From NCBI GenBank assembly GCA_937906475.1, contig CALCZA010000054.1:1-64000 (forward strand): a stretch of 64,000 nucleotides of DNA. The letters are read 5' to 3'. This stretch comes from an uncultured bacterium (lineage in GTDB: Bacteria; Planctomycetota; UBA1135; UBA2386). Within the stretch, counting starts at the first letter, position 1, and every line of letters begins with the position of its first letter. Both the position numbers and the translations under genes were made by a program. Positions 7,960 to 15,799 of this stretch are shown here, in pieces. The notes beneath the pieces are model-generated. The model made no database searches and was not told the DNA's origin. It saw only the letters and a program-made list of their open reading frames with translations.

Positions 7960-9540
7960 TTACCGGGCCTTGACGGCCTTTGCACGCTCATCTTTTTGCT
8001 TCTGCACCATCGCGGCGACGTCCGCCAGTAATCGCTTGGCGTCGTAGACGATGCCGTCCTTGATCGTGTAGCGAACGCCACCGACGCGCCTGACCTGGTC
8101 GGTTTCGTCGTCGAGTTCGACCGCGCCCGTGCCGTAGAGCACCTTCAGGTTCTTCAGCGGGTTGCGCTCGACCAAGATCATGTCGGCGAGCATGCCCTTC
8201 TTGATCGTGCCGAACTCAGGCCGCTTGCCCGTCGGTTCCATCAGGGTCTTGGCGCCGTTCATCGTCGCGCACTGCAAGACTTCAAGCGGATGGAAGCCCG
8301 CTTCTTGCAGCAACTCGAGTTCCTCGATGTAGCCAAAGCCATACGTCTTGTAGATGAAGCCCGAATCCGAACCGCACGTGATGCGCCCGCCGAGCTTCTT
8401 GTAGTCGTTCACCAACCGCATCCACACGTGGTAGAAGTTGCGCCACGCGATTTCGTCCTCGGTTGTCCAGTAGAACCAGAACGAACCGTGCCGCTTGCGA
8501 CTCGGCGAGAAGAAGTCCATTAGCGACGGCAGCGTGTATTCGTCGTGCCACTCCGCCGTGCGCGCCCGCATCAAGTCGCGGCCGGCCGAGTAGATCGTCA
8601 TCGTCGGATCGAACACCGTGCCGAGTTCGATGTGCTCCTTCAGATACGCCTGCCACTCTGGGCTGCCTGGAGGATGGATCTTGTCCCACAGTCGTGCGAC
8701 CTGGCCGAAGCGATACTGCTCATCTGAGTAGTTCATGTCGACCGGCCACGGCTGCACGACGTAGTCCTTCAACAGTGCCTCGAAGTGACCGTAGTAATGC
8801 GTCACCGTGTCGAGCCCGAGCCGCGCCGCGTCGAGCGCGTTCATCTGGGCCACGCCGAGCTGGGCCAGGTGGGCGACGGTGCCGAGTTCATGCATGCGCG
8901 CGGACACGAGCAGAGCCTGCATCACCTCTGGTTCGTAGGCGCCGAGTTTGAGGCCGTCGATGCCGTCCTTGGCCATGCGCGCGACCCACTTGCGCGCATC
9001 TTCTGGCGTGTGCACGCGCGGCCGCTGGTAGTTGAAGATACGCGGTGCGGTGATTTCGTTCGCGGCGCTGCGTGTTTGTTCGCGCTTGGTCCACGCGTGG
9101 CTGCCGAGCGGCACCCCGCGCACCGTGGTGACGCCGTGGGCCAGCCACAGCTTGTAGACATACTCCGCTTCGGGTGCCTTGGTCTTGCCGCCGCAGTGCG
9201 CGTGCATGTCGACGAAGCCGGGCATCAAATACATGCCACGGCAATCGATGACGCGGTCGGGCTTCAGTGATGGACCACCGACGGCCGTAATGCGATTGCC
9301 GCTGACCGTGATGTTCATCGGGCCGCGCGGTGGCGCGCCGGTGCCGTCGATGACGATTGCGCCGCGCAAGATCAGGCGACTGAACGGACCTTCGCCTTCG
9401 CCCTCAGGTCGGTCCGGAGCCGGCGCCGCGTCCTGGGCGGCGAGCAGCGAAGCCAACACCGTAGTGATGACGGAGAACTTTAGGGCGGAAGACCAGCGGA
9501 ACGAGTTGTGCATGGCGTCGTGGTTGTGGGGGAGCCGCAT
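7960..9540 (-). CDS. Secreted metal-dependent amidohydrolase
   Basis: A 526-residue leftward gene. A signal peptide occupies about residues 10-36 (hydrophobic VITTVLASLLA, then AQDAAPAP). The amidohydrolase-superfamily core begins with RGAIVIDGTG, has DMHAHCGG (the HxH metal pair), a THYYGHFE segment, and CGSDSGF with the late Asp, and finishes with GTIKKGMLADMILVERNP, the usual return to the beta-sandwich. Members include imidazolonepropionase-like and prolidase-like hydrolases; the substrate is not determinable. Start 9540 follows GGGGAGGT closely (about 4-nt spacing); ATG 9513 is the alternative and would still leave the signal peptide intact. Divergent from phoH across 115 bp. Confidence 0.85.
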   Translation of the reverse strand: MRLPHNHDAMHNSFRWSSALKFSVITTVLASLLAAQDAAPAPDRPEGEGEGPFSRLILRGAIVIDGTGAPPRGPMNITVSGNRITAVGGPSLKPDRVIDCRGMYLMPGFVDMHAHCGGKTKAPEAEYVYKLWLAHGVTTVRGVPLGSHAWTKREQTRSAANEITAPRIFNYQRPRVHTPEDARKWVARMAKDGIDGLKLGAYEPEVMQALLVSARMHELGTVAHLAQLGVAQMNALDAARLGLDTVTHYYGHFEALLKDYVVQPWPVDMNYSDEQYRFGQVARLWDKIHPPGSPEWQAYLKEHIELGTVFDPTMTIYSAGRDLMRARTAEWHDEYTLPSLMDFFSPSRKRHGSFWFYWTTEDEIAWRNFYHVWMRLVNDYKKLGGRITCGSDSGFIYKTYGFGYIEELELLQEAGFHPLEVLQCATMNGAKTLMEPTGKRPEFGTIKKGMLADMILVERNPLKNLKVLYGTGAVELDDETDQVRRVGGVRYTIKDGIVYDAKRLLADVAAMVQKQKDERAKAVKAR

Positions 9541-9655
9541 GCTACCTCCCCGGTGGCATACCACCTCAACTGGCGATGGATCTGTAGGCGCAGGGCTTGC
9601 GATCATTCCTGGGGGGCAGTTTGATTCCGTGCGCTTCCGCTTAGACTCGGAAGCA

Positions 9656-10633
9656 ATGAGTGACGCGGATATCAATATCCCAGTGCAGTCGGTTGACGAA
9701 GCACGCACGCTGCTAGGTCCGTTGGACTGCAATGCCCGGTTGATCCGCGAGCTACATGGCGTCAGCGTGCTGGCGCGCGCCGGTGGTTTGCGTTTGCTCG
9801 GCGATGCGGAGCACACGACCGTGGTGCAGTCCGTGCTCGAGGAGTGTCTGCGGCGCATGCGCATTGGCCATAAGGTCAGCACTCAGGACGTCGCGACCGA
9901 GTTGCGCAAGACGCTCGGCATGATGAGTGCCGATGGTGGCACCGAGCACGAGCGCCCGGTGCGTCCGACGGGTTCCGGTGTCGTGCGCGCCCGCACCGAG
10001 GGCCAGCAGGCCTACCTCGACATGATCGATAAGAACGACGTCGTATTCGGCGTCGGTCCGGCGGGCACCGGCAAGACCTACCTTGCGGTTGCCAAGGCGA
10101 TCGAAGCGATGAAGGAAGGCGGCGTGCAGCGCCTCGTGTTGGTGCGACCGGCTGTCGAAGCGGGCGAGAAACTCGGCTTCTTGCCGGGTGATTACCAAGC
10201 CAAGATCGACCCGTATCTGCGGCCGATGCACGACGCCCTTTCGGACTTGCTCGATCCCAGGACGCGAAATCGTTGGTTGGAGAGCGAAGTTGTCGAAGTT
10301 TGTCCTCTCGCGTACATGCGCGGGCGAACCCTCAACCAGGCGTTCGTGATCCTCGACGAGGCACAGAATACGACGGTGCAACAGATGCTGATGTTCCTCA
10401 CTCGTCTTGGGGAAAGTTCTCGCATGGTTGTGACTGGTGACCCGTCGCAGGTCGACTTGCCAGGCAACATTCGTTCGGGACTCGGCGACGCGTTACATCG
10501 CTTGCAGGACGTCGAGGGTGTTGGCATCGCGCGCCTTGGCGTGGCCGACGTGGTGCGTCACAAAGTCGTTGGCCGCATCGTGACGGCATACGAAAAGTTC
10601 GACCGTGAGCAGCAGTCCCGCAGCCCAGATTGA
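9656..10633 (+). CDS. phoH: PhoH-like ATPase
   Basis: A 325-residue cytoplasmic P-loop ATPase of the PhoH family, related to superfamily I helicases and linked in many genomes to RNA metabolism with YbeY. Visible: a KH-like N-terminal domain, Walker A GPAGTGKT (134-141), LVRPAVEAGEKLGFLPGD, then Walker B FVILDEAQN and VVTGDPSQ. A long in-frame open extension upstream crosses the divergent gene and lacks homology, so ATG 9656 is taken as the start. Its stop lies 2 bp before the ybeY ATG, so the phoH-ybeY pair is conserved and likely co-translated. Confidence 0.95.
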   Translation: MSDADINIPVQSVDEARTLLGPLDCNARLIRELHGVSVLARAGGLRLLGDAEHTTVVQSVLEECLRRMRIGHKVSTQDVATELRKTLGMMSADGGTEHERPVRPTGSGVVRARTEGQQAYLDMIDKNDVVFGVGPAGTGKTYLAVAKAIEAMKEGGVQRLVLVRPAVEAGEKLGFLPGDYQAKIDPYLRPMHDALSDLLDPRTRNRWLESEVVEVCPLAYMRGRTLNQAFVILDEAQNTTVQQMLMFLTRLGESSRMVVTGDPSQVDLPGNIRSGLGDALHRLQDVEGVGIARLGVADVVRHKVVGRIVTAYEKFDREQQSRSPD

Positions 10634-10635
10634 TC

Positions 10636-11055
10636 ATGCTTGAGATCACTGATCGATTCCGCCCGCATACGGAACGCGCGTTGGTCGAACGGGTTGTGGC
10701 AGCTGTGCGCGACTACGTCGAACGCCCTGGGCTCGAAGTGTCGCTGCTGTTGACCGACGACAAAGAGATCGCTGAGTTGCATGAACAGTTCCTTGGTGAT
10801 CCGTCACCGACCGACGTGATCTCGTTCGAAATGGACTACGGATCAGAGCTTGTTGTCAGTGTGGAAACTGCGCAGCGCGTTGCGATCGAGGCAGGTCACG
10901 CAGTCGAAGCAGAGGTCGCGCTCTACATTGTGCATGGAGTGCTGCACACGGTTGGGTTTGACGACATTGATGACGATGACCGACGTCGCATGCGTGATGC
11001 AGAGCGTGCGATCATGCAGCGACTGCAATTGACAGTGCGCGCAGTCGACTCTTGA
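10636..11055 (+). CDS. ybeY: Endoribonuclease YbeY (rRNA maturation factor), third metal ligand replaced
   Basis: A 139-residue zinc-dependent single-strand endoribonuclease acting in 16S rRNA 3'-end processing and ribosome quality control. SPTDVISF (57-64) and the metal motif are clear. The usual motif has three His (HGxLHxxGxDH); here it reads H100-G-V-L-H104 then GFDD, with Asp110 where the third His belongs. Asp is a plausible metal ligand, and similar substitutions occur in some lineages, so activity is not excluded. Directly downstream of phoH. After it comes a 322-bp gap. Confidence 0.92.
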   Translation: MLEITDRFRPHTERALVERVVAAVRDYVERPGLEVSLLLTDDKEIAELHEQFLGDPSPTDVISFEMDYGSELVVSVETAQRVAIEAGHAVEAEVALYIVHGVLHTVGFDDIDDDDRRRMRDAERAIMQRLQLTVRAVDS

Positions 11056-11377
11056 GTTGCGTTGACAAACACAACACGACGTTGCACCGCATGTAGTGTT
11101 CGTGATACCGTACGGGCGTTCGCATCTTTGCAATTCGCGTGACGGTCGTTGTCCGCACTTCCATGACACGTGTCGCATTCACTCTTCGTGATGCAACACG
11201 AGCTATCAGCATCGAGTTGCCCAACAGTTTGTTGGCAAGCGAAGCTACTCGCATGTGTGCACAGCAACCTCGGTGCTAGGCCTCTTGGTTCTAGCTCGAA
11301 ACCATCACGCGCGGCGTTCGGATCGCGAGCCTGGTTCGTACAACACTCGTCGAATCAGTCTCAGTGACAGGTACTAC
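11056..11377 (+). other. Non-coding stretch upstream of the sigma factor gene
   Basis: About 320 bp without a supportable gene between ybeY and the sigma factor. It looks less GC-rich than the flanking genes and has more ACAAC/TTG words. A TTGACA at 11062-11067 has no -10 box at 16-18 bp. Probably holds the sigma gene's promoter and leader, but I cannot place them. No hairpin followed by a T-run was seen. Confidence 0.4.
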
Positions 11378-12166
11378 ATGGTAGGCAAACCCGCTGCAGG
11401 TGAATCTTCGGTGCGATCGCGCAAGCGAGTGCCGGTGAACGCCACAACCGAGCAGTTAATCGATCGTTATCGATTACGCCGTTCTGGTGCGATTCTCGAC
11501 GAAGTCGTCGAGCGTCATCGTGCCGCTGTCGACGCGATGGCATTTGCTCTCGTCGCCAAGCTTCCTCGCAGTGTCGATGTGCAAGATCTTGCGCATGCCG
11601 GCATGTGGGGATTGATGCAAGCCATCGGATCCTATCGGCCTGAACGCTGCGACTCATTCGAGTCGTTTATGCGGATTCGGGTGCGCGGAGCGATGCTCGA
11701 TGAGTTGCGTCACTTGGATTTCTTGCCGCGGTTGTTCCGCCGGCAGGTGCGCAACCGCGACGCGGCGAGCGCCAGATTGCGGATGCAACTCGAACGTGAA
11801 CCGACCAGCACCGAGCTGGCGGAGGCCTTAGGCATCACCGAGGAGGCATTGATTCGCTGCCCGGAGTCCAAGGTGATGCGTTCGGTGCACTGGCGCGAGT
11901 CGGATGCCGATGAAGATGAGTTCGATCATCTGCCCGACGACGCGATTGAATCGCCGATCGACATCCTCTCCCGGCAAGAACTTGTGGACCAAGTCCGCAA
12001 GCAGCTAGCGCCGATCGAGTGGAAGGTGCTGAAGTTGCACTACCTCGATGGTTTGACGGGGCGACAGGTTGCCCAGCGTCTGCATTTGTCGGCATCGCGG
12101 ATCTGTCAAATCCACGTGGCGGTTCTCGATCGACTGAAGCAGCAGTTCCCGGCGACGGCCGTCTAG
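11378..12166 (+). CDS. Sigma-70 family factor of the FliA/WhiG (sigma-28) type
   Basis: A 262-residue alternative sigma factor. Region 2 is clear (VDVQDLAHAGMWGLMQAI, then FESFMRIRVRGAMLDELR), and RGAMLDELRHLDFLPR is the hallmark of the FliA/WhiG/SigB class. Region 3 and the region 4 helix-turn-helix (LTGRQVAQRLHLSASRICQ) follow. In other bacteria this class runs flagellar or stress regulons; no flagellar genes are in the window, so its regulon is open. ATG 11378 follows an AGG at short spacing; upstream codons that stay open are not conserved-looking. The lysA start lies 17 bp downstream. Confidence 0.9.
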   Translation: MVGKPAAGESSVRSRKRVPVNATTEQLIDRYRLRRSGAILDEVVERHRAAVDAMAFALVAKLPRSVDVQDLAHAGMWGLMQAIGSYRPERCDSFESFMRIRVRGAMLDELRHLDFLPRLFRRQVRNRDAASARLRMQLEREPTSTELAEALGITEEALIRCPESKVMRSVHWRESDADEDEFDHLPDDAIESPIDILSRQELVDQVRKQLAPIEWKVLKLHYLDGLTGRQVAQRLHLSASRICQIHVAVLDRLKQQFPATAV

Positions 12167-12183
12167 CGCGCGGCAACGTCCTG

Positions 12184-13455
12184 ATGGCTGAGCGCGCGCA
12201 GTGCCCGGGATCCGGGTCTCCTGACTTCTACCTGCACGGCGGGGAACTTCACTGCGAGCAGGTTCCGGTTCGCGAACTGGTCGAGCGCTTCGGCAGCCCA
12301 CTGTATATCTACAGCGCGGCGACCATCCGAGAACGTGCCAAGCGGGTGCGTGTGGCGTTCGGTGATACAGCGCGAATCTGCTACGCGGTCAAGGCGAACC
12401 CCAATCTGAGCGTCTTGCGGTTGCTGCACGAAGCGGGCTGTGGCTTTGACCTCGTCAGCGGCGGCGAACTCGAACGTCTGGCTGTGGCCTGCTTACCGAC
12501 AGACCAAGCGGTGTTCGCTGGGGTTGGCAAGCAGCGGTGGGAGATTGAAGCGGCGGTCGCGGCGGGGTTGTTGTTCTTCAACGTCGAGTCTCCGTACGAG
12601 TTACCGCTGTTGGCTGCCGCGGGCGAGGCTGCTGGCAAGCCGGTTGCGGTGGCCTTGCGGCTCAATCCCAATGTCGAGGCCAACACCCACGCCTACATCA
12701 GTACCGGCAAAGACGAGAACAAGTTTGGCGTCGCGATCGATCGGGCCGCGGCCGTTGTCGACGAGATTGTCGCCAACCCCTGGTTGTCGTTGGTCGGATA
12801 CCACGTGCATCTTGGCAGTCAGTTACGCGCCGTCGGTCCGTATGTGCAGGCCTTCGAGCGGGTTGCCGCGTTCGTCGATGGCGATGCGAAGCGCAGCGAC
12901 GGCGTCCGCTACTACGACCTTGGTGGTGGCTTCGGCATTAGTTACGGCGAAGGTGATCCGCTCGATGTCGCTGCGGTTGCTGCGGCCCTACTGCCGCGCC
13001 TGCAAGAGCGCGGTTGGATACCGGTCGTCGAGCCTGGTCGCTTCATCGTCGGTGATGCAGGCATCTTGGTGACCTCTGTACTAGGGGAGAAGTTGCAGGG
13101 TCGCGCGAAGTTCCTGCTTGTCGATGCGGCGATGAACGACCTAATGCGTCCTGCTCTTTACCAGGCGGAGCATCCCATCGTGCCGGTGTTATCGCGTCCC
13201 GACGCGGAAATGCGCACGGTCGACGTGGTCGGTCCGGTCTGCGAGACCGGCGACTTCCTCGGTCGCGCCCGCAGTTTACCGAGGTGTCAACGCGGAGACC
13301 TGCTGGCGGTGTTGGCGACGGGAGCGTACGGTGCCAGCATGGCATCGAACTACAATTCTCGATGTCGTCCAGCCGAGGTGCTCGTCGATGGCGAGCAAGC
13401 ACGTTTGGTTTGTCGGCGCGAGTCGTTCGCGCAACTGTTGCAACGCGAGATCTAG
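12184..13455 (+). CDS. lysA: Diaminopimelate decarboxylase
   Basis: PLP enzyme converting meso-diaminopimelate to lysine, the last step of the pathway. In 423 residues: YAVKANPN with the PLP lysine Lys70, HVHLGSQ, the GGGFGISY phosphate-binding loop, EPGRFIVGDAG, the catalytic CETGDF segment, and the C-terminal AYGASMASNYN. Length is normal. The start ATG 12184 was chosen because homology begins around residue 14; a longer open frame reaches back inside the sigma gene. The neighbouring small lipoprotein gene follows after 2 bp. Confidence 0.96.
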   Translation: MAERAQCPGSGSPDFYLHGGELHCEQVPVRELVERFGSPLYIYSAATIRERAKRVRVAFGDTARICYAVKANPNLSVLRLLHEAGCGFDLVSGGELERLAVACLPTDQAVFAGVGKQRWEIEAAVAAGLLFFNVESPYELPLLAAAGEAAGKPVAVALRLNPNVEANTHAYISTGKDENKFGVAIDRAAAVVDEIVANPWLSLVGYHVHLGSQLRAVGPYVQAFERVAAFVDGDAKRSDGVRYYDLGGGFGISYGEGDPLDVAAVAAALLPRLQERGWIPVVEPGRFIVGDAGILVTSVLGEKLQGRAKFLLVDAAMNDLMRPALYQAEHPIVPVLSRPDAEMRTVDVVGPVCETGDFLGRARSLPRCQRGDLLAVLATGAYGASMASNYNSRCRPAEVLVDGEQARLVCRRESFAQLLQREI

Positions 13456-13457
13456 TT

Positions 13458-13679
13458 ATGACGCGAAATCCCACCCGCAGTGAGTGCCGCACCGGCGAAC
13501 CCACTTCCGTGCAGGCCAAGAACTGCATCACGATCTTGGGCCGTGCGACGCTCCTACTGTTCGCTCTATCGCTCAGTTCGTGCAGGATCTTGGCGGATGA
13601 GTTCATGTGGCTGAACCGCGCGGGGCCGATTGCCGAACCGCAGGACCAGCCACCATCGCCGATCGTGGATCGCGGTTAA
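13458..13679 (+). CDS. Small predicted lipoprotein downstream of lysA
   Basis: A 73-residue protein with a long positively charged N-terminus (about 28 residues), a hydrophobic segment and a lipobox LSSC near residue 42, leaving only about 31 mature residues rich in Pro. Its ATG lies 2 bp after the lysA stop, implying the same transcript. I do not recognise it. The long n-region before the hydrophobic core is atypical; a later start is possible but no in-frame ATG offers one. Confidence 0.5.
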   Translation: MTRNPTRSECRTGEPTSVQAKNCITILGRATLLLFALSLSSCRILADEFMWLNRAGPIAEPQDQPPSPIVDRG

Positions 13680-13691
13680 CGTCGTCACGTC

Positions 13692-14042
13692 ATGGTGACG
13701 GCAGCCCTGAAGGTCGTGCTCGAGCGCGGCTTTGGCGTCGGCGAACTCACTGGTGAGGACGTCGGCAGTGGCTTTGCTGAGCACCCGATCTGTGGCGACC
13801 GCGTGCAATTGAGTGTGCAGCATGCGGGGGGGGTGGTGCGTGAGGTGCGCTGGCGTGCGGACGGTTGTCCGGCATCGATGGCGATTGCTGCGTTGGCTGC
13901 CGAAGTGCTTGTCGATGTCCCCGTGACAGACCTCGAAGACGTATTGCATCAGGCGATCGGCTCGCACGGTGGCCTTGCTCGCCATGAACACCACGCCGAG
14001 GGGATGGTGGTGCGCGCCTTGCACGAGGCCATCGGGGGCTGA
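13692..14042 (+). CDS. NifU/SufU-type Fe-S scaffold-like protein lacking the third Cys
   Basis: A 116-residue protein of the IscU/SufU/NifU-N fold. HPICGDRV carries Cys34 and Asp36, and DGCPASMA carries Cys59, matching the first two cluster ligands and the conserved Asp. The third ligand, normally in an RxxC segment before the last helix, is not there: that region reads ARHEHHAEGMVVRAL, with a His cluster. So it either binds metal with His, or it no longer builds clusters. No sufS/iscS neighbour is present. It is 6 bp upstream of the sigma-54 activator, so the two are probably co-expressed. Confidence 0.75.
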   Translation: MVTAALKVVLERGFGVGELTGEDVGSGFAEHPICGDRVQLSVQHAGGVVREVRWRADGCPASMAIAALAAEVLVDVPVTDLEDVLHQAIGSHGGLARHEHHAEGMVVRALHEAIGG

Positions 14043-14048
14043 TCGCGC

Positions 14049-15635
14049 ATGGCACGTTGGACAAACTTCCTTGCTAGATTGCGCGGTGACGGGGGCGATG
14101 GCGAGCGTCAACGCTGGCTCGCGATCCTTGGGCTGAATCGTCAACTCGCGACCGCAAACAGTCGCGCTGCGGTGTTGACGGTGCTCGTCGACGAGTCCGT
14201 GCGCTTATTTGGCGCCGAGCGCGGCTTCTTGATTGCGCGTGCCGAAGAGGCACCGGGATTTCGGGTTGAAGTTGCGCGCAGTCTCGATCGCGAACCGGTT
14301 GCAAATCCTGATCGCAAACTGTCGCTGACGATTGCGCAGCGTGTGCTTGAGCAAGGCGAAGGTCTTTACAGCGAAGACGCGCAAACCGACCTCTTGACCG
14401 CATCTCAGAGCGTTGCCGACCTGCGCTTGCGTTCTGTTCTGTGCATGCCGTTGCGCGTCGGCGACCAGGTGCTCGGGCTTCTATATCTCGATCACCGGTT
14501 CCAGTCTGGAGCCTTCGGCGAAGACGATCTGCCGTGGTTGATGGCGTTCGCCGATCAAGGCGCGATCGTGCTGCACCTGCACGGACTGATCGCTGAGAAT
14601 CGTCAGCAGGCGGAGCAGTTGACCGAACAGAACGCCGGTTTGCGTGCCACAGTCGCAGCGCAAGCGCGCGTGTTGTCGGATGCCGAGCCGGTTCCCGGCC
14701 GGAACGAATTGCGCAATGCTATGCCGGCGATGATCGGCAACTCCAAGGCGCTGCTGCGCACGTTGCATGTGTTAGATCGTGTCGCCGATACTGACCTGCC
14801 AGTGTTGTTGACTGGCGAAAGCGGCACTGGCAAGGAAGTGGCTGCGCGCACGCTGCACACGTCGAGCGCGCGGCGACGCGGTCAGTTTGTCGGCATCAAT
14901 GTAGCGGCGATTCAGGGTGAGTTGCTGGCAAGCGAGTTGTTTGGCCACGTCAAGGGCGCGTTCACCGGTGCCGATCGCGAGCGGCCGGGCCTGTTGCGTA
15001 AAGCCGCGGGCGGTACGCTGTTCTTGGATGAAGTCACCGAGATGGATCTCGAACTTCAGGCCAAGTTGTTGCGCGCACTGGCAGAACGCAAAGTGCGGCC
15101 GGTCGGCAGCGATCGCGAGTTTGCGATTGATGTGCGCGTAATCGCGGCAAGCAATCGGGATCCACGCGCAGCGATCGCCGATGGCCGCCTGCGCGAAGAT
15201 CTCTACTTCCGACTTGCGGTGGTCACCTTGCATCTGCCGCCGTTGCGTGAGCGCAGTGACGACCTAGTCGCGTTGGCGCAGCACTTTGTGGCCCAGTTCG
15301 CGGCGGAGCAGGGGGTTCCGACTCCAGAACTATCGGAGGACTTCGTGGCGGCATTGCGCGCGCGTTCGTGGCCCGGCAACGTCCGGCAGTTGCGCAACGA
15401 GTTGCAGCGGGTGTGGGCGTTGGCTGACGGGGCGGCACTAAAGGCGCAGTGGTTGTCGCCGGCAGATGAGTTGCCGGCCACGCAAGCCGCGCCAACCGAC
15501 TTGGCCCAGTTGGAGCAGTGGGCGATCGATCGGGCCCTGGAACAGGCCGGGGGCAACAAGGCGGAGGCCGCTCGCTTGTTGGGGATCGGGCGGCGCACGC
15601 TCTATGACAAGTTGGCCAATCGCCAGCAGTCGTAG
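14049..15635 (+). CDS. Sigma-54-dependent transcriptional activator, GAF-AAA+-Fis
   Basis: A 528-residue enhancer-binding protein. A GAF sensor domain spans about 35-180, a coiled linker about 180-215, and the AAA+ domain follows with Walker A GESGTGKE (256-263), the sigma-54-contact loop GAFTGA (303-308), and Walker B GTLFLDEV; the C-terminus has a Fis-type helix-turn-helix ([21 protein letters not shown], about 500-520). All motifs needed to activate the sigma-54 polymerase are intact. The GAF domain implies control by a small ligand or redox signal, not by phosphorylation. A consensus -24/-12 promoter lies about 130 bp after its stop, in front of the next gene, which is a candidate target. 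Confidence 0.95.
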   Translation: MARWTNFLARLRGDGGDGERQRWLAILGLNRQLATANSRAAVLTVLVDESVRLFGAERGFLIARAEEAPGFRVEVARSLDREPVANPDRKLSLTIAQRVLEQGEGLYSEDAQTDLLTASQSVADLRLRSVLCMPLRVGDQVLGLLYLDHRFQSGAFGEDDLPWLMAFADQGAIVLHLHGLIAENRQQAEQLTEQNAGLRATVAAQARVLSDAEPVPGRNELRNAMPAMIGNSKALLRTLHVLDRVADTDLPVLLTGESGTGKEVAARTLHTSSARRRGQFVGINVAAIQGELLASELFGHVKGAFTGADRERPGLLRKAAGGTLFLDEVTEMDLELQAKLLRALAERKVRPVGSDREFAIDVRVIAASNRDPRAAIADGRLREDLYFRLAVVTLHLPPLRERSDDLVALAQHFVAQFAAEQGVPTPELSEDFVAALRARSWPGNVRQLRNELQRVWALADGAALKAQWLSPADELPATQAAPTDLAQLEQWAIDRALEQAGGNKAEAARLLGIGRRTLYDKLANRQQS

Positions 15636-15666
15636 GCCTTGTCCCGGCATGGGCGGGTTGCCAGAT

Positions 15667-15685
15667 GTGTGCGGATTCCGCACAC
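15667..15685. repeat. Perfect 8-bp inverted repeat (3-nt loop)
   Basis: GTGTGCGG and CCGCACAC flank ATT in the gap between the activator gene and the sigma-54-type promoter. There is no following T-run, so it is not a standard terminator. Its symmetry and its place about 100 bp upstream of a -24/-12 promoter suit an activator binding site (a Fis-type dimer site), but a simple hairpin is equally possible. Confidence 0.5.
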
Positions 15686-15720
15686 GTGGGCGGCCAGCGC
15701 ACGCCGTGCCGGTGGCTTCC

Positions 15721-15748
15721 TTGTGCTTAACATCAAGTAAAATATAGC
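15721..15748 (+). promoter_or_regulatory. Possible sigma-70-type promoter
   Basis: TTGTGC at 15721-15726 and TATAGC at 15743-15748, separated by 16 bp, in an unusually A/T-rich patch. It lies just before the -24/-12 promoter of the same gene. The match to consensus is moderate. Confidence 0.3.
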
Positions 15749-15767
15749 TTTAGAGATATGTACCAGT

Positions 15768-15784
15768 TTGGCACCGCGATTGCT
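15768..15784 (+). promoter_or_regulatory. Sigma-54 (-24/-12) promoter
   Basis: TTGGCAC, five bases, TTGCT: GG at 15770-15771 and GC at 15782-15783 are exactly 10 bp apart, as sigma-54 polymerase requires. Every conserved consensus position matches. Transcription would begin near 15795, just before ATG 15800 and about 30 bases before an in-frame ATG at 15827. The gene for a sigma-54 activator ends about 130 bp upstream. Confidence 0.75.
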
Positions 15785-15799
15785 CTAGTCCCTGCCACG

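Noticed and set aside
11062-11067. TTGACA in front of the sigma factor gene
   Set aside because: No -10-like hexamer lies 16-18 bp downstream, so it is not called a promoter.
13458-13679. Possible LptM-like lipoprotein because it is next to lysA
   Set aside because: Known LptM is encoded upstream of lysA/dapF in proteobacteria and is about 65 residues with a short n-region; order, length of the n-region and sequence do not match well enough.
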